Assembly: GCF_017165765.1 (NCBI RefSeq)
Contig: NZ_JAFGZD010000013.1
Location: 62,001 to 126,000, forward strand
Length of the DNA stretch: 64,000 nucleotides
Reading direction: 5' to 3'
Source of the DNA: Pseudomonas capsici
Lineage (GTDB): Bacteria > Pseudomonadota > Gammaproteobacteria > Pseudomonadales > Pseudomonadaceae
The notes below the pieces were generated by a model that was given only the letters and a program-made list of their open reading frames with translations, did not search any database and had not been told where the DNA came from. Below, in pieces: positions 17,807 to 26,823 of this stretch. Every line of letters starts with the position of its first letter. The stretch's first letter is position 1. The position numbers and the translations under genes were made by a program.

Positions 17807-17864
17807 GGTGCGGGCCCTGCGTGGGGGGCCTGTCTGATGATTTGAAGCATAAATAGGAGGCCAC

Positions 17865-19154
17865 ATGGCTGACAAAAAAGCGCAGTTGATCATCGAGGGC
17901 ACAGCCCCCGTCGAGCTGCCTATACTGACCGGCACCGTGGGTCCTGACGTGATCGACGTGCGCGGACTGACCGCCACCGGCCGCTTCACATTCGACCCTG
18001 GCTTCATGTCGACCGCCTCTTGCGAGTCGAAGATCACCTACATTGATGGTGACAATGGCATTCTGCTGCACCGCGGTTATCCGATCGAGCAACTGGCCGA
18101 ACAGTCCGATTATCTGGAAACCTGCTACCTTCTGCTCAACGGCGAATTGCCGACCAGCGAACAGAAAGCCCAGTTCGTTGCCGTGGTCAAGAACCACACC
18201 ATGGTTCACGAACAGCTGAAGAGCTTCTTCAACGGCTTCCGCCGCGACGCCCACCCGATGGCTGTCATGTGCGGCGTGGTTGGTGCCCTGTCCGCGTTCT
18301 ACCACGACTCGCTGGACATCAATAACCCGCAACACCGCGAAATTTCTGCAGTGCGCCTGGTCGCCAAGATGCCGACCCTGGCAGCGATGGTTTACAAGTA
18401 CTCCATGGGCCAACCCATGATGTACCCGCGTAACGACCTCAGCTACGCCGAAAACTTCCTGCACATGATGTTCAACACCCCTTGCGAGATCAAACCGATC
18501 AGCCCGGTTCTGGCCAAGGCAATGGACAAGATCTTCATCCTGCATGCCGACCACGAGCAGAACGCTTCGACCTCCACCGTGCGCATGGCCGGCTCGTCGG
18601 GTGCAAACCCGTTCGCCTGTATCGCAGCCGGTATCGCGGCACTCTGGGGCCCGGCTCACGGCGGTGCCAACGAAGCCGTACTGACCATGCTCGATGAAAT
18701 CGGCGATGTCTCCAACATCGACAAGTTCATCGCCAAGGCCAAGGACAAGAACGACCCGTTCAAGCTGATGGGCTTCGGTCATCGCGTCTACAAGAACCGC
18801 GACCCACGCGCCACGGTCATGAAAAAGACCTGTGACGAAGTACTTCGCGAGCTGGGCATCACCAACGACCCGCAACTCGAACTGGCCATGCGCCTGGAAG
18901 AGATCGCCCTGACCGATCCGTACTTCATCGAGCGCTCGCTGTACCCGAACGTCGACTTCTACTCGGGCATCATCCTCAAGGCCATCGGCATTCCGACCAG
19001 CATGTTCACCGTAATCTTCGCCCTGGCGCGGACTGTCGGCTGGATCTCGCACTGGAAAGAAATGCTCTCCAGCCCGTACAAGATTGGCCGCCCACGCCAG
19101 CTGTACACCGGCAACGTGACACGCGACATCGTCCCGCTGGAAGATCGCAAGTAA
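17865..19154 (+). CDS. gltA: Citrate synthase (type II)
   Basis: Condenses oxaloacetate and acetyl-CoA to citrate, the entry step of the TCA cycle. The 429-residue length and N-terminal beta domain (GTAPVELPILTGTVGPDVIDV) mark the hexameric Gram-negative type. Catalytic residues are visible: the oxaloacetate-binding HADHEQNAST, and GFGHRVYKNRDPRA with its conserved histidine and arginine. AGGAGG lies 6 nt before the ATG. It is divergent from sdhC, the standard Pseudomonas arrangement, and ends in a strong terminator. Confidence 0.98.
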   Translation: MADKKAQLIIEGTAPVELPILTGTVGPDVIDVRGLTATGRFTFDPGFMSTASCESKITYIDGDNGILLHRGYPIEQLAEQSDYLETCYLLLNGELPTSEQKAQFVAVVKNHTMVHEQLKSFFNGFRRDAHPMAVMCGVVGALSAFYHDSLDINNPQHREISAVRLVAKMPTLAAMVYKYSMGQPMMYPRNDLSYAENFLHMMFNTPCEIKPISPVLAKAMDKIFILHADHEQNASTSTVRMAGSSGANPFACIAAGIAALWGPAHGGANEAVLTMLDEIGDVSNIDKFIAKAKDKNDPFKLMGFGHRVYKNRDPRATVMKKTCDEVLRELGITNDPQLELAMRLEEIALTDPYFIERSLYPNVDFYSGIILKAIGIPTSMFTVIFALARTVGWISHWKEMLSSPYKIGRPRQLYTGNVTRDIVPLEDRK

Positions 19155-19168
19155 GCGACCTGCCAATG

Positions 19169-19197
19169 AAAAGGGCTGCCAATGGCAGCCCTTTTTT
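19169..19197 (+). terminator. Terminator after gltA
   Basis: The stem AAAGGGCTGCC / GGCAGCCCTTT has a three-base loop and is followed by a run of six T. It is a strong rho-independent terminator 15 bp past the gltA stop. Confidence 0.9.
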
Positions 19198-19218
19198 ATT
19201 GTGCAATCAAACGAGAAT

Positions 19219-19824
19219 CTATTTCTGCGACCGGTCTCTAAGCGCTTTCAGGGTATTGAACGGCGCATCCACAACGAACTTGTTGGCCACCCAGGACGGC
19301 ACACTGCCGCCCGGATCGGTATGCACCTGATAGGTGACTTCCGTCTGATTCGGCCCCTTGGGCACCAGCTTCCAGAAACCCTTGACCTCGGCAACACGCA
19401 CAAAGCCCTTTTCTTCGGGCAGATAGTCTGGCTGCTCATCGATATGGCGCGTCAGGCTGCCATCGGCACCCTCCTCGCTGGTAATCAACAGAATCGAGTC
19501 ACGAGGCGTTACAGGCCATGGCGTATTGAACCGGGTGTAGGTCCAGGCCTTGTTGCCTTCATGCTTGAGCAGCTTCTGTGACTGGCATTCATGAATCCAG
19601 GCGCAAGCCCCCACGACATCCTCTTGCAGGGCGCGCAGCCTGGCCACACTGGCATTGATGGTCGTCACACCGCGATAAGCCTTGTATTTGGAGCCCGGCA
19701 CATCACTCAGAGATACCTTGATCCCCTCCTCGTCCTTGGCCACCTGCCAATCCTCAGCCTGGGCCACACCTGCCAGCAACACAGTCAACCCACAGACAAC
19801 AGCCATGCGATGCAGCGTATTCAT
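19219..19824 (-). CDS. START domain-containing periplasmic protein
   Basis: A 201-residue protein with a cleavable signal peptide (LTVLLAGVAQA, then EDWQ). The rest matches the StAR-related lipid-transfer (START) fold: DEEGIKVSLSDVPGSKYKAYRG, the mid-domain SQKLLKHEG..WTYTRFNTPWPVTPRDSI, and a C-terminal helix. Such exported START proteins are common in Pseudomonas and are presumed to bind a lipid or other hydrophobic ligand; no function is assigned. AAGGA lies upstream. It is convergent with gltA across a terminator. Confidence 0.85.
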   Translation of the reverse strand: MNTLHRMAVVCGLTVLLAGVAQAEDWQVAKDEEGIKVSLSDVPGSKYKAYRGVTTINASVARLRALQEDVVGACAWIHECQSQKLLKHEGNKAWTYTRFNTPWPVTPRDSILLITSEEGADGSLTRHIDEQPDYLPEEKGFVRVAEVKGFWKLVPKGPNQTEVTYQVHTDPGGSVPSWVANKFVVDAPFNTLKALRDRSQK

Positions 19825-19884
19825 TGTTTATTCCTTGTTGTTGATATTCTGATAAAGCAATTCCGCCCAACGACACCCTTCAGT

Positions 19885-20142
19885 TCATGCAACCGCCGTA
19901 GCCTTTTCCCACCAGCCAATCAGACGAATAGCATCAGCCTGATCGACACCGCAAACATCTTCCGCCGCCTTGAACTGACTGCACACAGCAGGTCGCTCAG
20001 CCTTGCCAAACAGACCGCAGAGCAACTCAATGGACAAATGCAGACAACGCTCACCCGCTGGCTTGCCGTGCGGCATGCCTGGAATGGGAGAAGTAATAGA
20101 CGGAGCGATGCAACACGCACCACAACCGGAGCGGCAGTCCAT
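19885..20142 (-). CDS. Cysteine-cluster protein, YkgJ family
   Basis: An 85-residue protein with the N-terminal pattern MDCRSGCGACC followed by further cysteines (ERCLHL, LLCGLFG, AVCSQF, DVCG). This is the metal-binding cysteine cluster of the YkgJ/UPF0153 family, probably holding zinc or an iron-sulfur centre. No signal peptide is seen. The family's role is not firmly known. AAGG lies upstream of the ATG. It lies between two envelope proteins on the same strand, with short gaps. Confidence 0.82.
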   Translation of the reverse strand: MDCRSGCGACCIAPSITSPIPGMPHGKPAGERCLHLSIELLCGLFGKAERPAVCSQFKAAEDVCGVDQADAIRLIGWWEKATAVA

Positions 20143-20232
20143 GACCAGGCACCTTTGCTGAATATGAAAAAAGAAGATTTTAGCGGCTAAAACGGACGTT
20201 TCAAAATGCCATATCAGATGAGAAACAGGGCC

Positions 20233-20934
20233 TTACTGCTTGAATTTGAAATCCAGCGCAGCCCCTTCGATATCGCGCCGACTTTCGTTGCGCATTTGCA
20301 GCTGCATTTCGTTGCTCAGCAAGCGCCCATTCAGCTCAAAAGGACTCGGATCGGACGATGAACCCTTGTTGCCAAACATCTGTGGAAGCAGAGGCTTGCG
20401 CTTGGCCGTGATGATATTGGCAGGAGGAGAAAGCTCTTTGACCATTTCCGGCGGCAGGCTCAGGTCAAGCTTGGGCTGCGGCAGTCGAACATCCTTGACC
20501 GGAGTCTTGGCCGCCTTGCTCTTTTCACGCTTGGCAGCAGCAGCGACGGCCTTCTCCTTGACGGGAGCGGCCTTGACCGCAGGGGCCTTTGCAGCGTCGG
20601 ACCGGACCTGTCCAGGCTTGGATTCAGGCGTTTTAGCGCTCGAAACAGGACGCGGCGGCGTTACCTCGCCTTTACCCGCAACCACAGGAACAACCGGTAC
20701 ACCGGGCTTCAACTCATGCACTGGCTCGGAAGGTCTGGTCGGCACAGAATCTCCAGCGGCAGCCGCAGCTGGTTGCACAGCGGGAGCAACAGGTGCAGCC
20801 ACACCTGCCTCAACCTTCGGCTTTGGAATCGGCGCGTCCTGAGAGTCACAAGCACTCAACAACACCACGACGAATAATCCGAGACAACGAAACGTATTAT
20901 TCATAAAAGTAAATGGCTGAAACATAAAGATCAC
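20233..20934 (-). CDS. Putative lipoprotein with long Ala/Pro/Lys-rich linker
   Basis: Up to 233 residues. The N-terminus holds a hydrophobic segment and a lipobox (VVVLLSAC), so it is probably a lipoprotein. About 120 residues of low-complexity Ala/Pro/Val/Lys sequence follow, resembling the periplasm-spanning linkers of TonB-like or peptidoglycan-associated proteins. A conserved-looking C-terminal part begins near LPQPKLDLSLPPEMVKEL and ends LEFKFKQ-like. GTG at 20934 has AAAGGGA 6 nt upstream; the ATG at 20904 lacks a ribosome-binding site but gives a more compact signal peptide. I do not recognise a characterised family. Confidence 0.75.
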   Translation of the reverse strand: MIFMFQPFTFMNNTFRCLGLFVVVLLSACDSQDAPIPKPKVEAGVAAPVAPAVQPAAAAAGDSVPTRPSEPVHELKPGVPVVPVVAGKGEVTPPRPVSSAKTPESKPGQVRSDAAKAPAVKAAPVKEKAVAAAAKREKSKAAKTPVKDVRLPQPKLDLSLPPEMVKELSPPANIITAKRKPLLPQMFGNKGSSSDPSPFELNGRLLSNEMQLQMRNESRRDIEGAALDFKFKQ

Positions 20935-21001
20935 ATGCTGTCCCTTTGAGGCACACCTGACAAGACAAGAGTTCCAGCGATCGGATAAAAAGCACAGCCG
21001 A

Positions 21002-22441
21002 TCAATAAGCTGGCACCGTTTCCTGACACAATTGCTTGGCCAGCATCCCCAGCGTCATCAACGCACGCTCCGCCTCACGATTCCAGGGCATGCCACAGTT
21101 CAGCCGAATGCAGTGATTGAACTGTTCTGTATTACTGAAAATAAGGCCTGGCGCGATACTGATCCCCTGCTCCAGCGCCCTCACATGCAACTCCTGAGTA
21201 TTGACGCGCCCCGGCAGGCTGACCCAGAGAATAAAACCACCGGCCGGACGACTCATCTGCGTCCCCTCGGGAAAGAACTGCTGCACCGCCAACTGGAAAG
21301 CACTCAGATTCTTGCGATATTCCAGGCGAATAAAACGCAAATGCCGGTCATATCCGCCGTTTTCCAGATAAGCCGCAATCGCCATCTGCGTGACGCTACA
21401 GGCCGAATGAGTGCTGAAAGTCTGCAGGCGCTGGATTTCCGCCTGATATTTCCCGGCAATCATCCAGCCGATACGCACACCTGGCGACAAAGTCTTGGAA
21501 AAACTGGAGCAATAAATCACTCGCCCCAGGCGATCGAAGGCCTTCAAGGCCTTGGTACGCCCTACTTCAAACATCAGCTCGCCATACACATCGTCTTCGA
21601 CGATCTGGATATCAAAATCCGACGCCAGTCGCAGCAGGTTCTTCTGCCGCTCTTCCGGCATGGTTCCACCCAGCGGATTGCTCAAGCGCGCGGTGAGCAC
21701 CAAAGCCTTGATCGACCATTGGTTGGCCGCCAGTTGCAAAGCCTCGAGGCTGATGCCCGTCGATGGGTCACTTGGAATCTCGATGACCTTGAGCCCCAGA
21801 AGATCCGCCAGTTGCAACAGACCGTAATAGGCCGGCGACTCGGCCGCGATCAGGTCGCCGGGTTGGGTCAGCACCCGCAAGGCCATTTGCAGGGCATCGA
21901 CACAACCGTGGGTAATCACCACTTCATAGGGATCGACAACGACACCCGCATCGCGCATGCGGATAGCAACCTGCCTGCGCAATGGTTCGAAACCGGGGCT
22001 GAACATGTAGCTGAATGCGCGCGGGCTGTGAAAACGCGTCACCTTGGCCAGTTGCTGATGCAGGGCGCGTACCGGCAGATAATCCACATGCGGCACGGCG
22101 GCACCGAGTGCAAATACCCCTTCGCGGCGCGACTCTTCCAGCACCTGCTGGATGATGCTGCTACGGGTCACCAGACCTGGACGTTCCACCCGCGCAATAT
22201 CCGGCGTCGACGCCGTCAGTGCAGGCGTCTGATGCACGTAATAGCCAGACTGAGGACGAGCCCGGATCAGACCCTGATCCTCCAGATTCGCGTAGGCCTG
22301 CAATACCGTTGCATGGCTGACATTGAGCTGCGAGCTCATTTTGCGGACCGATGGCACACGTTCGCCGGGCTGATAGACACCACGCCGGATGTCTTCCGCC
22401 AACTGCTGAGCGATGCGCTGATAAAGCAAAAGATTGGTCAT
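21002..22441 (-). CDS. MocR-type GntR regulator with aminotransferase domain
   Basis: A 479-residue MocR/PdxR-family transcriptional regulator. Residues 1-70 form a GntR winged helix (YQRIAQQLAEDIRRGVYQPGERVPSVRKMS). From about residue 110 to the end is a fold-type-I aminotransferase domain that binds PLP. The Schiff-base lysine is in SSFSKTLSPGVRIGWM, and the PLP phosphate/ring contacts are in THGCVDALQMAL and EDDVYGEL. Such proteins sense PLP or amino compounds and regulate neighbouring or divergent genes. No obvious metabolic partner lies next to it, so its target is unclear. Confidence 0.92.
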   Translation of the reverse strand: MTNLLLYQRIAQQLAEDIRRGVYQPGERVPSVRKMSSQLNVSHATVLQAYANLEDQGLIRARPQSGYYVHQTPALTASTPDIARVERPGLVTRSSIIQQVLEESRREGVFALGAAVPHVDYLPVRALHQQLAKVTRFHSPRAFSYMFSPGFEPLRRQVAIRMRDAGVVVDPYEVVITHGCVDALQMALRVLTQPGDLIAAESPAYYGLLQLADLLGLKVIEIPSDPSTGISLEALQLAANQWSIKALVLTARLSNPLGGTMPEERQKNLLRLASDFDIQIVEDDVYGELMFEVGRTKALKAFDRLGRVIYCSSFSKTLSPGVRIGWMIAGKYQAEIQRLQTFSTHSACSVTQMAIAAYLENGGYDRHLRFIRLEYRKNLSAFQLAVQQFFPEGTQMSRPAGGFILWVSLPGRVNTQELHVRALEQGISIAPGLIFSNTEQFNHCIRLNCGMPWNREAERALMTLGMLAKQLCQETVPAY

Positions 22442-22557
22442 GACACAGCCTCGAACCGACCCGCAATTTGTTTTTGTAGGGGAGATAATAGCCTAAAGAC
22501 CGGAACAGTCAGAAAGTGTACGGGGACAGTTTATCTTCAGGCCCATCATTGTGCGCT

Positions 22558-22577
22558 CTGACAAAAAATATTGTCAG
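22558..22577. promoter_or_regulatory. Inverted repeat upstream of the MocR gene
   Basis: CTGACAA-N6-TTGTCAG is a perfect 7-bp inverted repeat, A/T-rich in the centre, about 120 bp upstream of the MocR start. It may be an operator, but nothing ties it to a specific regulator. Confidence 0.3.
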
Positions 22578-22610
22578 GCAAAGATGCCAAATTCACGGCT
22601 TTTCAAGCCA

Positions 22611-22648
22611 AAAAAAGCCCGAGGCCGTTTCCGACGTCGGGCTTTTTT
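22611..22648 (-). terminator. Terminator of the OmpA-like operon
   Basis: A 12-bp stem, AAAAAAGCCCGA / TCGGGCTTTTTT, lies 13 bp past the stop of the OmpA-like gene. It has long A and T tracts on both sides, so it works in either direction. Confidence 0.85.
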
Positions 22649-22660
22649 GGCAGATTTTTC

Positions 22661-23476
22661 TTAACGTGCAGCGCCTAGCTGACCCTTGTCGTCGGAAAAG
22701 ACGATTTCCACCCGACGATTCTGTGCTCGCCCACGCTCGGAAGCGTTCACATCGACCGGATATTGCTGACCATAGCCCTCGACCTGGATGCGTTTGTCGT
22801 CCACCCCGAGATCGATCAGCACGTCGGCAACCGATTGCGCACGATCCCGGGACAGTTTCAGGTTTTCCTGCCGGTCCCCGGTACTGTCGGTATAGCCTTC
22901 AATCCTTACCGTGCGGCGAGGGTTGAGCAGCAGAAACTGTACGACCTTGAGCACCGTGCGATTGGCAGAGCTTTTCAGCTCGGCATGACCCGGATCGAAC
23001 AGCACATCGCCCAGCGTCATGACCAGACCACGGTCCGTCTGGGTTGTCGCCAGGCTGAGGATCTGATCTTCCAGCCATTTGCCATGCTGCTGCGCGCTGG
23101 CCAGCTTGGCTTCGCGCAACGCCAGTTGCAGACGCTGACGCTCCATCTCCAGCCTGGCCAGTTGCTCCTGAGCCAGCAGCAGATTGCTGTGCTCGCGGGC
23201 AATCTCGCTGTATCGGGTACTCAGATAGGCGTAATGACTGACATCGGCACCGCTGCCCAGATAACTCGACAGGCGTTCCGCCCGCGCCAGCGACTCACCG
23301 GAACGAATCACGTCCTTGGGCGCACTGCGCAGTACATCCGGGTCTTCTTTCACTTTCTGGAAATCTGTACCGGCCTGACGCAGAGCCTGCTCACTGTCCT
23401 GATGACTGGCGCAACCAGACAGTCCTGCCAAACCCAGCAAAACACATCCACTCAATACACGGGCAGCACGGTTCAT
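22661..23476 (-). CDS. OmpA family lipoprotein
   Basis: 271 residues. A lipoprotein signal (CVLLGLAGLSGC) is followed by a helical region with strong coiled-coil character (REHSNLLLAQEQLARLEMERQRLQ). The C-terminal OmpA/MotB peptidoglycan-binding domain occupies about 150-265, with VLFDPGHAELK, VRIEGYTDSTGD, LSRDRAQSVADVL and GRAQNRRVEI. It should tether the outer membrane to peptidoglycan. It overlaps the upstream lipoprotein gene by four bases (ATGA), so the two are co-translated. It is the last gene of a three-gene operon. Confidence 0.9.
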   Translation of the reverse strand: MNRAARVLSGCVLLGLAGLSGCASHQDSEQALRQAGTDFQKVKEDPDVLRSAPKDVIRSGESLARAERLSSYLGSGADVSHYAYLSTRYSEIAREHSNLLLAQEQLARLEMERQRLQLALREAKLASAQQHGKWLEDQILSLATTQTDRGLVMTLGDVLFDPGHAELKSSANRTVLKVVQFLLLNPRRTVRIEGYTDSTGDRQENLKLSRDRAQSVADVLIDLGVDDKRIQVEGYGQQYPVDVNASERGRAQNRRVEIVFSDDKGQLGAAR

Positions 23477-23826
23477 TGAGCCTCCCCCAACTGTTTGCGC
23501 AGACGATTGAGACGAACATTCAACTGATTGATCTGCTCCTGACTTTTCAGGGTCAACACCCGCGCCTCGGCCAGACGCGCATCAAGCTCGGCACGCTCGG
23601 CATTCATACGTGCATCCTTGTAGGATTTATCGGCCATATCGGCACGCGCCTGCTCAAATGCGGATTGCGCAGTGACCAGTTCGGGCTGCTCATCGGTAGC
23701 GCCGACAGCCTTGGCCTGCTCCAGAGCCTGCTCGGTCAGCTTGAACTGTTCGATCGGGGCCGGATCATTGGCACAACCGGCCAACGTGGCGATGGCCACG
23801 AATGCAATTAAAGGGCGAATACTCAC
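23473..23826 (-). CDS. Small DUF4398-like lipoprotein
   Basis: A 117-residue lipoprotein with signal peptide RPLIAFVAIATLAGC. The mature part is helical and rich in Ala, Glu and Arg (EQALEQAKAVGA, AQSAFEQARADMADKSYKDARM), resembling the DUF4398 domain common next to OmpA-like proteins in Pseudomonas. The chosen start is GTG at 23826, because TAGGA lies 9 nt before it; an ATG nine bases upstream abuts that site directly. It is coupled to the OmpA-like gene by ATGA and follows the solute-binding gene by 11 bp. Confidence 0.8.
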   Translation of the reverse strand: MSIRPLIAFVAIATLAGCANDPAPIEQFKLTEQALEQAKAVGATDEQPELVTAQSAFEQARADMADKSYKDARMNAERAELDARLAEARVLTLKSQEQINQLNVRLNRLRKQLGEAQ

Positions 23827-23837
23827 AAAAAACATTC

Positions 23838-24668
23838 CTACTTGTTTGGGGCGCTGGTGCTGACAGGTTGCAGCAACTGGGCTTTCCACACGTCCAGATT
23901 GCGCTGGATGGCTTGACCTGCAAGGCCAGAAGCCGCCGATTCTGTCATCTTTTTCACCAGCTGTCCGCGCAACCATGGATCGTTGCAGGCCGAATTCATC
24001 GACAAAGCCAGGTACAGGCCCGGTTTATCAAGGGGCTCAGGCTCAGCGACCAGATCGGACGACAAGCCCAGCGTCTGCATCATGACCATGCCTGAATATC
24101 GTCCAGCCAGCACATATTCGACCTGCCCCAATGCCAGCTTCTGAAAGGCCAGGGTCAGATTGGGCAAGCGCTCCAGCGTCAGATGCTCCTTCACGGTCGC
24201 ATCGAACGACTGGGTCAGACGGGTTCTTTCAGAGATAGCACCCGACCGCCCATGCAGGTCCGCCAGGGACTTGAAAGGCAAGGCATGATCGTGACGGGTC
24301 CAGACCAGGATTTCATTGTGCGTGACAGGCGGCTGGATATAGTCGAACGAATCCACCAGAGCCTGATTCAATGGTGCATCGATCAGGATATCCATGCGGC
24401 CGGTACGCACTTCCTCCAGCGCCTGGCTGCGCTTGCCCGCGTATAGAAACTCGACATCCAGCCCCAGAGAATCGGCCGCCTGCCTGAGCAGATCGGCATT
24501 GGCCCCCATCAAATGCCTTGGGTCCTGCGGATCGCGCCACAGGTAAGGCGGCGCATCCGGGCTGCCGGTAACGATCAGTCGCTCGCATTTGCCCGCCGCA
24601 GAAACAAGCGACGGCAACACAAGCAGCCCCAGAAGAAGCGAAGACACATACAACCTTGGCTGCCCCAT
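23838..24668 (-). CDS. Periplasmic solute-binding protein (family 3)
   Basis: A 276-residue protein with a Sec signal peptide (LLLGLLVLPSLVSA) and a family-3 extracellular solute-binding domain. Recognisable parts are the N-terminal IVTGSPDAPPYLW, the hinge-region GRMDILIDAPL, and LALGQVEYVLAGRYSG. Such proteins normally bind amino acids for ABC importers, but no permease or ATPase gene is nearby. It shares an operon with two envelope lipoproteins, so it may act as a sensor or have a structural role. AAGGA lies upstream of the ATG. Confidence 0.85.
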   Translation of the reverse strand: MGQPRLYVSSLLLGLLVLPSLVSAAGKCERLIVTGSPDAPPYLWRDPQDPRHLMGANADLLRQAADSLGLDVEFLYAGKRSQALEEVRTGRMDILIDAPLNQALVDSFDYIQPPVTHNEILVWTRHDHALPFKSLADLHGRSGAISERTRLTQSFDATVKEHLTLERLPNLTLAFQKLALGQVEYVLAGRYSGMVMMQTLGLSSDLVAEPEPLDKPGLYLALSMNSACNDPWLRGQLVKKMTESAASGLAGQAIQRNLDVWKAQLLQPVSTSAPNK

Positions 24669-24690
24669 GGATAATCCTTTTTCGACACAA

Positions 24691-24759
24691 CAAAAAACCC
24701 GTTCACTCAGGCCACGCGCCCTGTCAGGGACAGGAGTGCACAGCCGGATTGAACGGGTT
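24691..24759 (-). terminator. Large branched terminator after etfA
   Basis: A 10-bp stem, AACCCGTTCA (24696-24705) / TGAACGGGTT (24750-24759), encloses a second hairpin, CCTGTC/GACAGG. On the minus strand it ends in GGGTTTTTTG, so it should terminate etfBA before the solute-binding operon. Confidence 0.7.
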
Positions 24760-24772
24760 CTCGAAAGCCGGT

Positions 24773-25702
24773 TTAGACCAGCTTTTCCAGCTCAGGCACA
24801 GCTTCGAACAGATCCGCAACCAGACCGTAATCGGCTACCTGGAAGATCGGAGCCTCTTCGTCCTTGTTGATCGCCACGATCACTTTGGAGTCCTTCATAC
24901 CGGCCAGATGCTGGATCGCGCCGGAAATACCCACCGCGATATACAGCTGAGGCGCAACGATCTTGCCGGTCTGTCCGACCTGCATGTCGTTGGGTACGAA
25001 ACCGGCATCGACCGCAGCACGGGATGCGCCCACCGCAGCACCCAGTTTATCCGCCAGGGCGTACAGGTGCTTGAAGTTGTCGCCGTTCTGCATGCCGCGA
25101 CCGCCGGAAACGACGATCTTGGCAGCGGTCAGTTCCGGACGATCGGACTTGGCCAGCTCTTCACCGACAAAGGACGATTTGCCAGCATCATGAGCAGCGG
25201 AAACCGCTTCGACCTCAGCCGAACCACCTTCTGCGGCTACCGGATCGAAACCGGTTGCACGAACGGTAATGACCTTGATCGACGCGCTCGATTGCACGGT
25301 GGCAATGGCGTTACCGGCGTAGATCGGACGCTTGAAGGTGTCAGCCGATTCGACCGAAACGATTTCGGAGATCTGGTCCACATCCAGTTGCGCTGCAACG
25401 CGGGGCAGAATGTTTTTACCGTTGGAAGTCGCGGCCGCCAGGATATGGCTGTAGCCGGTTGCCAACTCGACGACCAGCGGCGCAACGTTTTCCGGCAACT
25501 GATGCGCATAGGCAGCATTGTCGGCAACCAGCACTTTGGCAACGCCAGCGATTTTGGCAGCATCTGCGGCGACAGCACTGATGCCGGAACCGGCCACCAG
25601 GACATTGATATCGCCACCGATCTTCTGGGCAGCGGCAATGGTGTTCAGCGTGGCAGGCGCCACAGCTGCATTGTCATGTTCAGCGATAACCAGGATCGTC
25701 AT
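24773..25702 (-). CDS. etfA: Electron transfer flavoprotein, alpha subunit
   Basis: 309 residues, full length. ETF accepts electrons from acyl-CoA and other dehydrogenases and passes them to ETF-ubiquinone oxidoreductase. The C-terminal FAD domain is clear: KIVVSGGRGMQNGDNFKHL, GASRAAVDAGFVPNDMQVGQTGK and VAPQLYIAVGISGAIQHLAGM. Its ATG directly follows the etfB stop (TAAATG), so the subunits are translationally coupled. Its electron partner gene is divergent upstream. Confidence 0.97.
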   Translation of the reverse strand: MTILVIAEHDNAAVAPATLNTIAAAQKIGGDINVLVAGSGISAVAADAAKIAGVAKVLVADNAAYAHQLPENVAPLVVELATGYSHILAAATSNGKNILPRVAAQLDVDQISEIVSVESADTFKRPIYAGNAIATVQSSASIKVITVRATGFDPVAAEGGSAEVEAVSAAHDAGKSSFVGEELAKSDRPELTAAKIVVSGGRGMQNGDNFKHLYALADKLGAAVGASRAAVDAGFVPNDMQVGQTGKIVAPQLYIAVGISGAIQHLAGMKDSKVIVAINKDEEAPIFQVADYGLVADLFEAVPELEKLV

Positions 25703-26452
25703 TTAGATTACCTTCGCTTCGGTTTTCAGTTTTTCGACCAGTTCGGCCACCGACTTCACCTTGATACCGGCGCTACGTGCTGCCGGTGCTTCGACCTTCA
25801 CTGTCTTGTTGGTCGAAACCGTGGAGACGCCCAGAGCATCCGGGGTCAGGGTTTCAAGCGGCTTTTTCTTGGCCTTCATGATGTTGGGCAGCGACGCATA
25901 GCGAGGCTCGTTCAGACGCAGATCCGTGGTCACGATAGCCGGCAGGCTCAGGGATACGGTTTGCAGACCGCCGTCGATTTCGCGAGTCACGGCAACCTTG
26001 TCGCCCGACACTTCGACCTTGGAAGCAAAGGTGCCTTGCGGGTAACCGCTCAGGGCAGCCAGCATCTGGCCAGTCTGATTGTTATCGCTGTCGATGGCCT
26101 GTTTGCCCAGGATCACCAGTTGTGGCTGCTCCTTGTCGACAACAGCCTTGAGCAGCTTGGCGACAGCCAGAGAAGTCAGGTCCTCGGCGGACTCGACCAG
26201 CACGGCACGGTCGGCACCCAGCGCCAGAGCGGTACGCAGTTGCTCCTGGGCTGTGGTCGGGCCGATGGTGACCACGACGATTTCGCTCGCAACGCCCTTT
26301 TCTTTCAGGCGGACAGCCTCTTCCACGGCAATTTCGCAGAAGGGGTTCATGGACATTTTGACGTTGGCAAGATCGACGCCGGAGTTGTCCGCCTTGACGC
26401 GAACCTTGACGTTGTAGTCGACCACTCGTTTGACAGCTACAAGAACCTTCAT
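25703..26452 (-). CDS. etfB: Electron transfer flavoprotein, beta subunit
   Basis: 249 residues starting MKVLVAVKRVVDYN, the standard N-terminus, with GAGG five bases upstream. It carries the AMP-binding beta-subunit signature (ALGADRAVLVE and LVILGKQAIDSDNNQTGQMLA). The reading frame stays open upstream, but the extra residues look non-coding and lack a ribosome-binding site. It is first in the etfBA pair and divergent from the ETF-quinone oxidoreductase gene, with about 520 bp between them. Confidence 0.97.
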   Translation of the reverse strand: MKVLVAVKRVVDYNVKVRVKADNSGVDLANVKMSMNPFCEIAVEEAVRLKEKGVASEIVVVTIGPTTAQEQLRTALALGADRAVLVESAEDLTSLAVAKLLKAVVDKEQPQLVILGKQAIDSDNNQTGQMLAALSGYPQGTFASKVEVSGDKVAVTREIDGGLQTVSLSLPAIVTTDLRLNEPRYASLPNIMKAKKKPLETLTPDALGVSTVSTNKTVKVEAPAARSAGIKVKSVAELVEKLKTEAKVI

Positions 26453-26580
26453 GGATTCCTCACTCTCCGGTGAAAAGAAAGTCGCCCGGCATGGCCAGAC
26501 GATCGATAGGTGTGTCCTCAACAAGCAATCGTTCAGTGCAGGCATCGGGGCTGCTTATCAGAACAGCCGCCAAAAAACCG

Positions 26581-26607
26581 TATATAAGGCCAGATCACAC
26601 CCATCAA
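26581..26607 (-). promoter_or_regulatory. Possible etfBA promoter
   Basis: On the minus strand, TTGATG (26602-26607) and TATATA (26581-26586) are separated by 15 bp. The spacer is short, so this is only a tentative assignment. Confidence 0.35.
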
Positions 26608-26823
26608 GCGCCTCCAGGGTGTGTAAAATGCGCCGCGCGCGATGGCCGGACTGCCTGCACTACGCTCACCCGATACCTTTTCGGAGGTTTCATTGAACCT
26701 CGCTTCAGCCTACGGCGAGCGCAAAACCGCCCGTATCTTGACCGCAACGCCTTTTCCGGTCAATACGACAGATCGGCCAGTCCTGAGTCTCGCGTCTTTG
26801 ATTTATCAGGCCTGCGGCCAATT

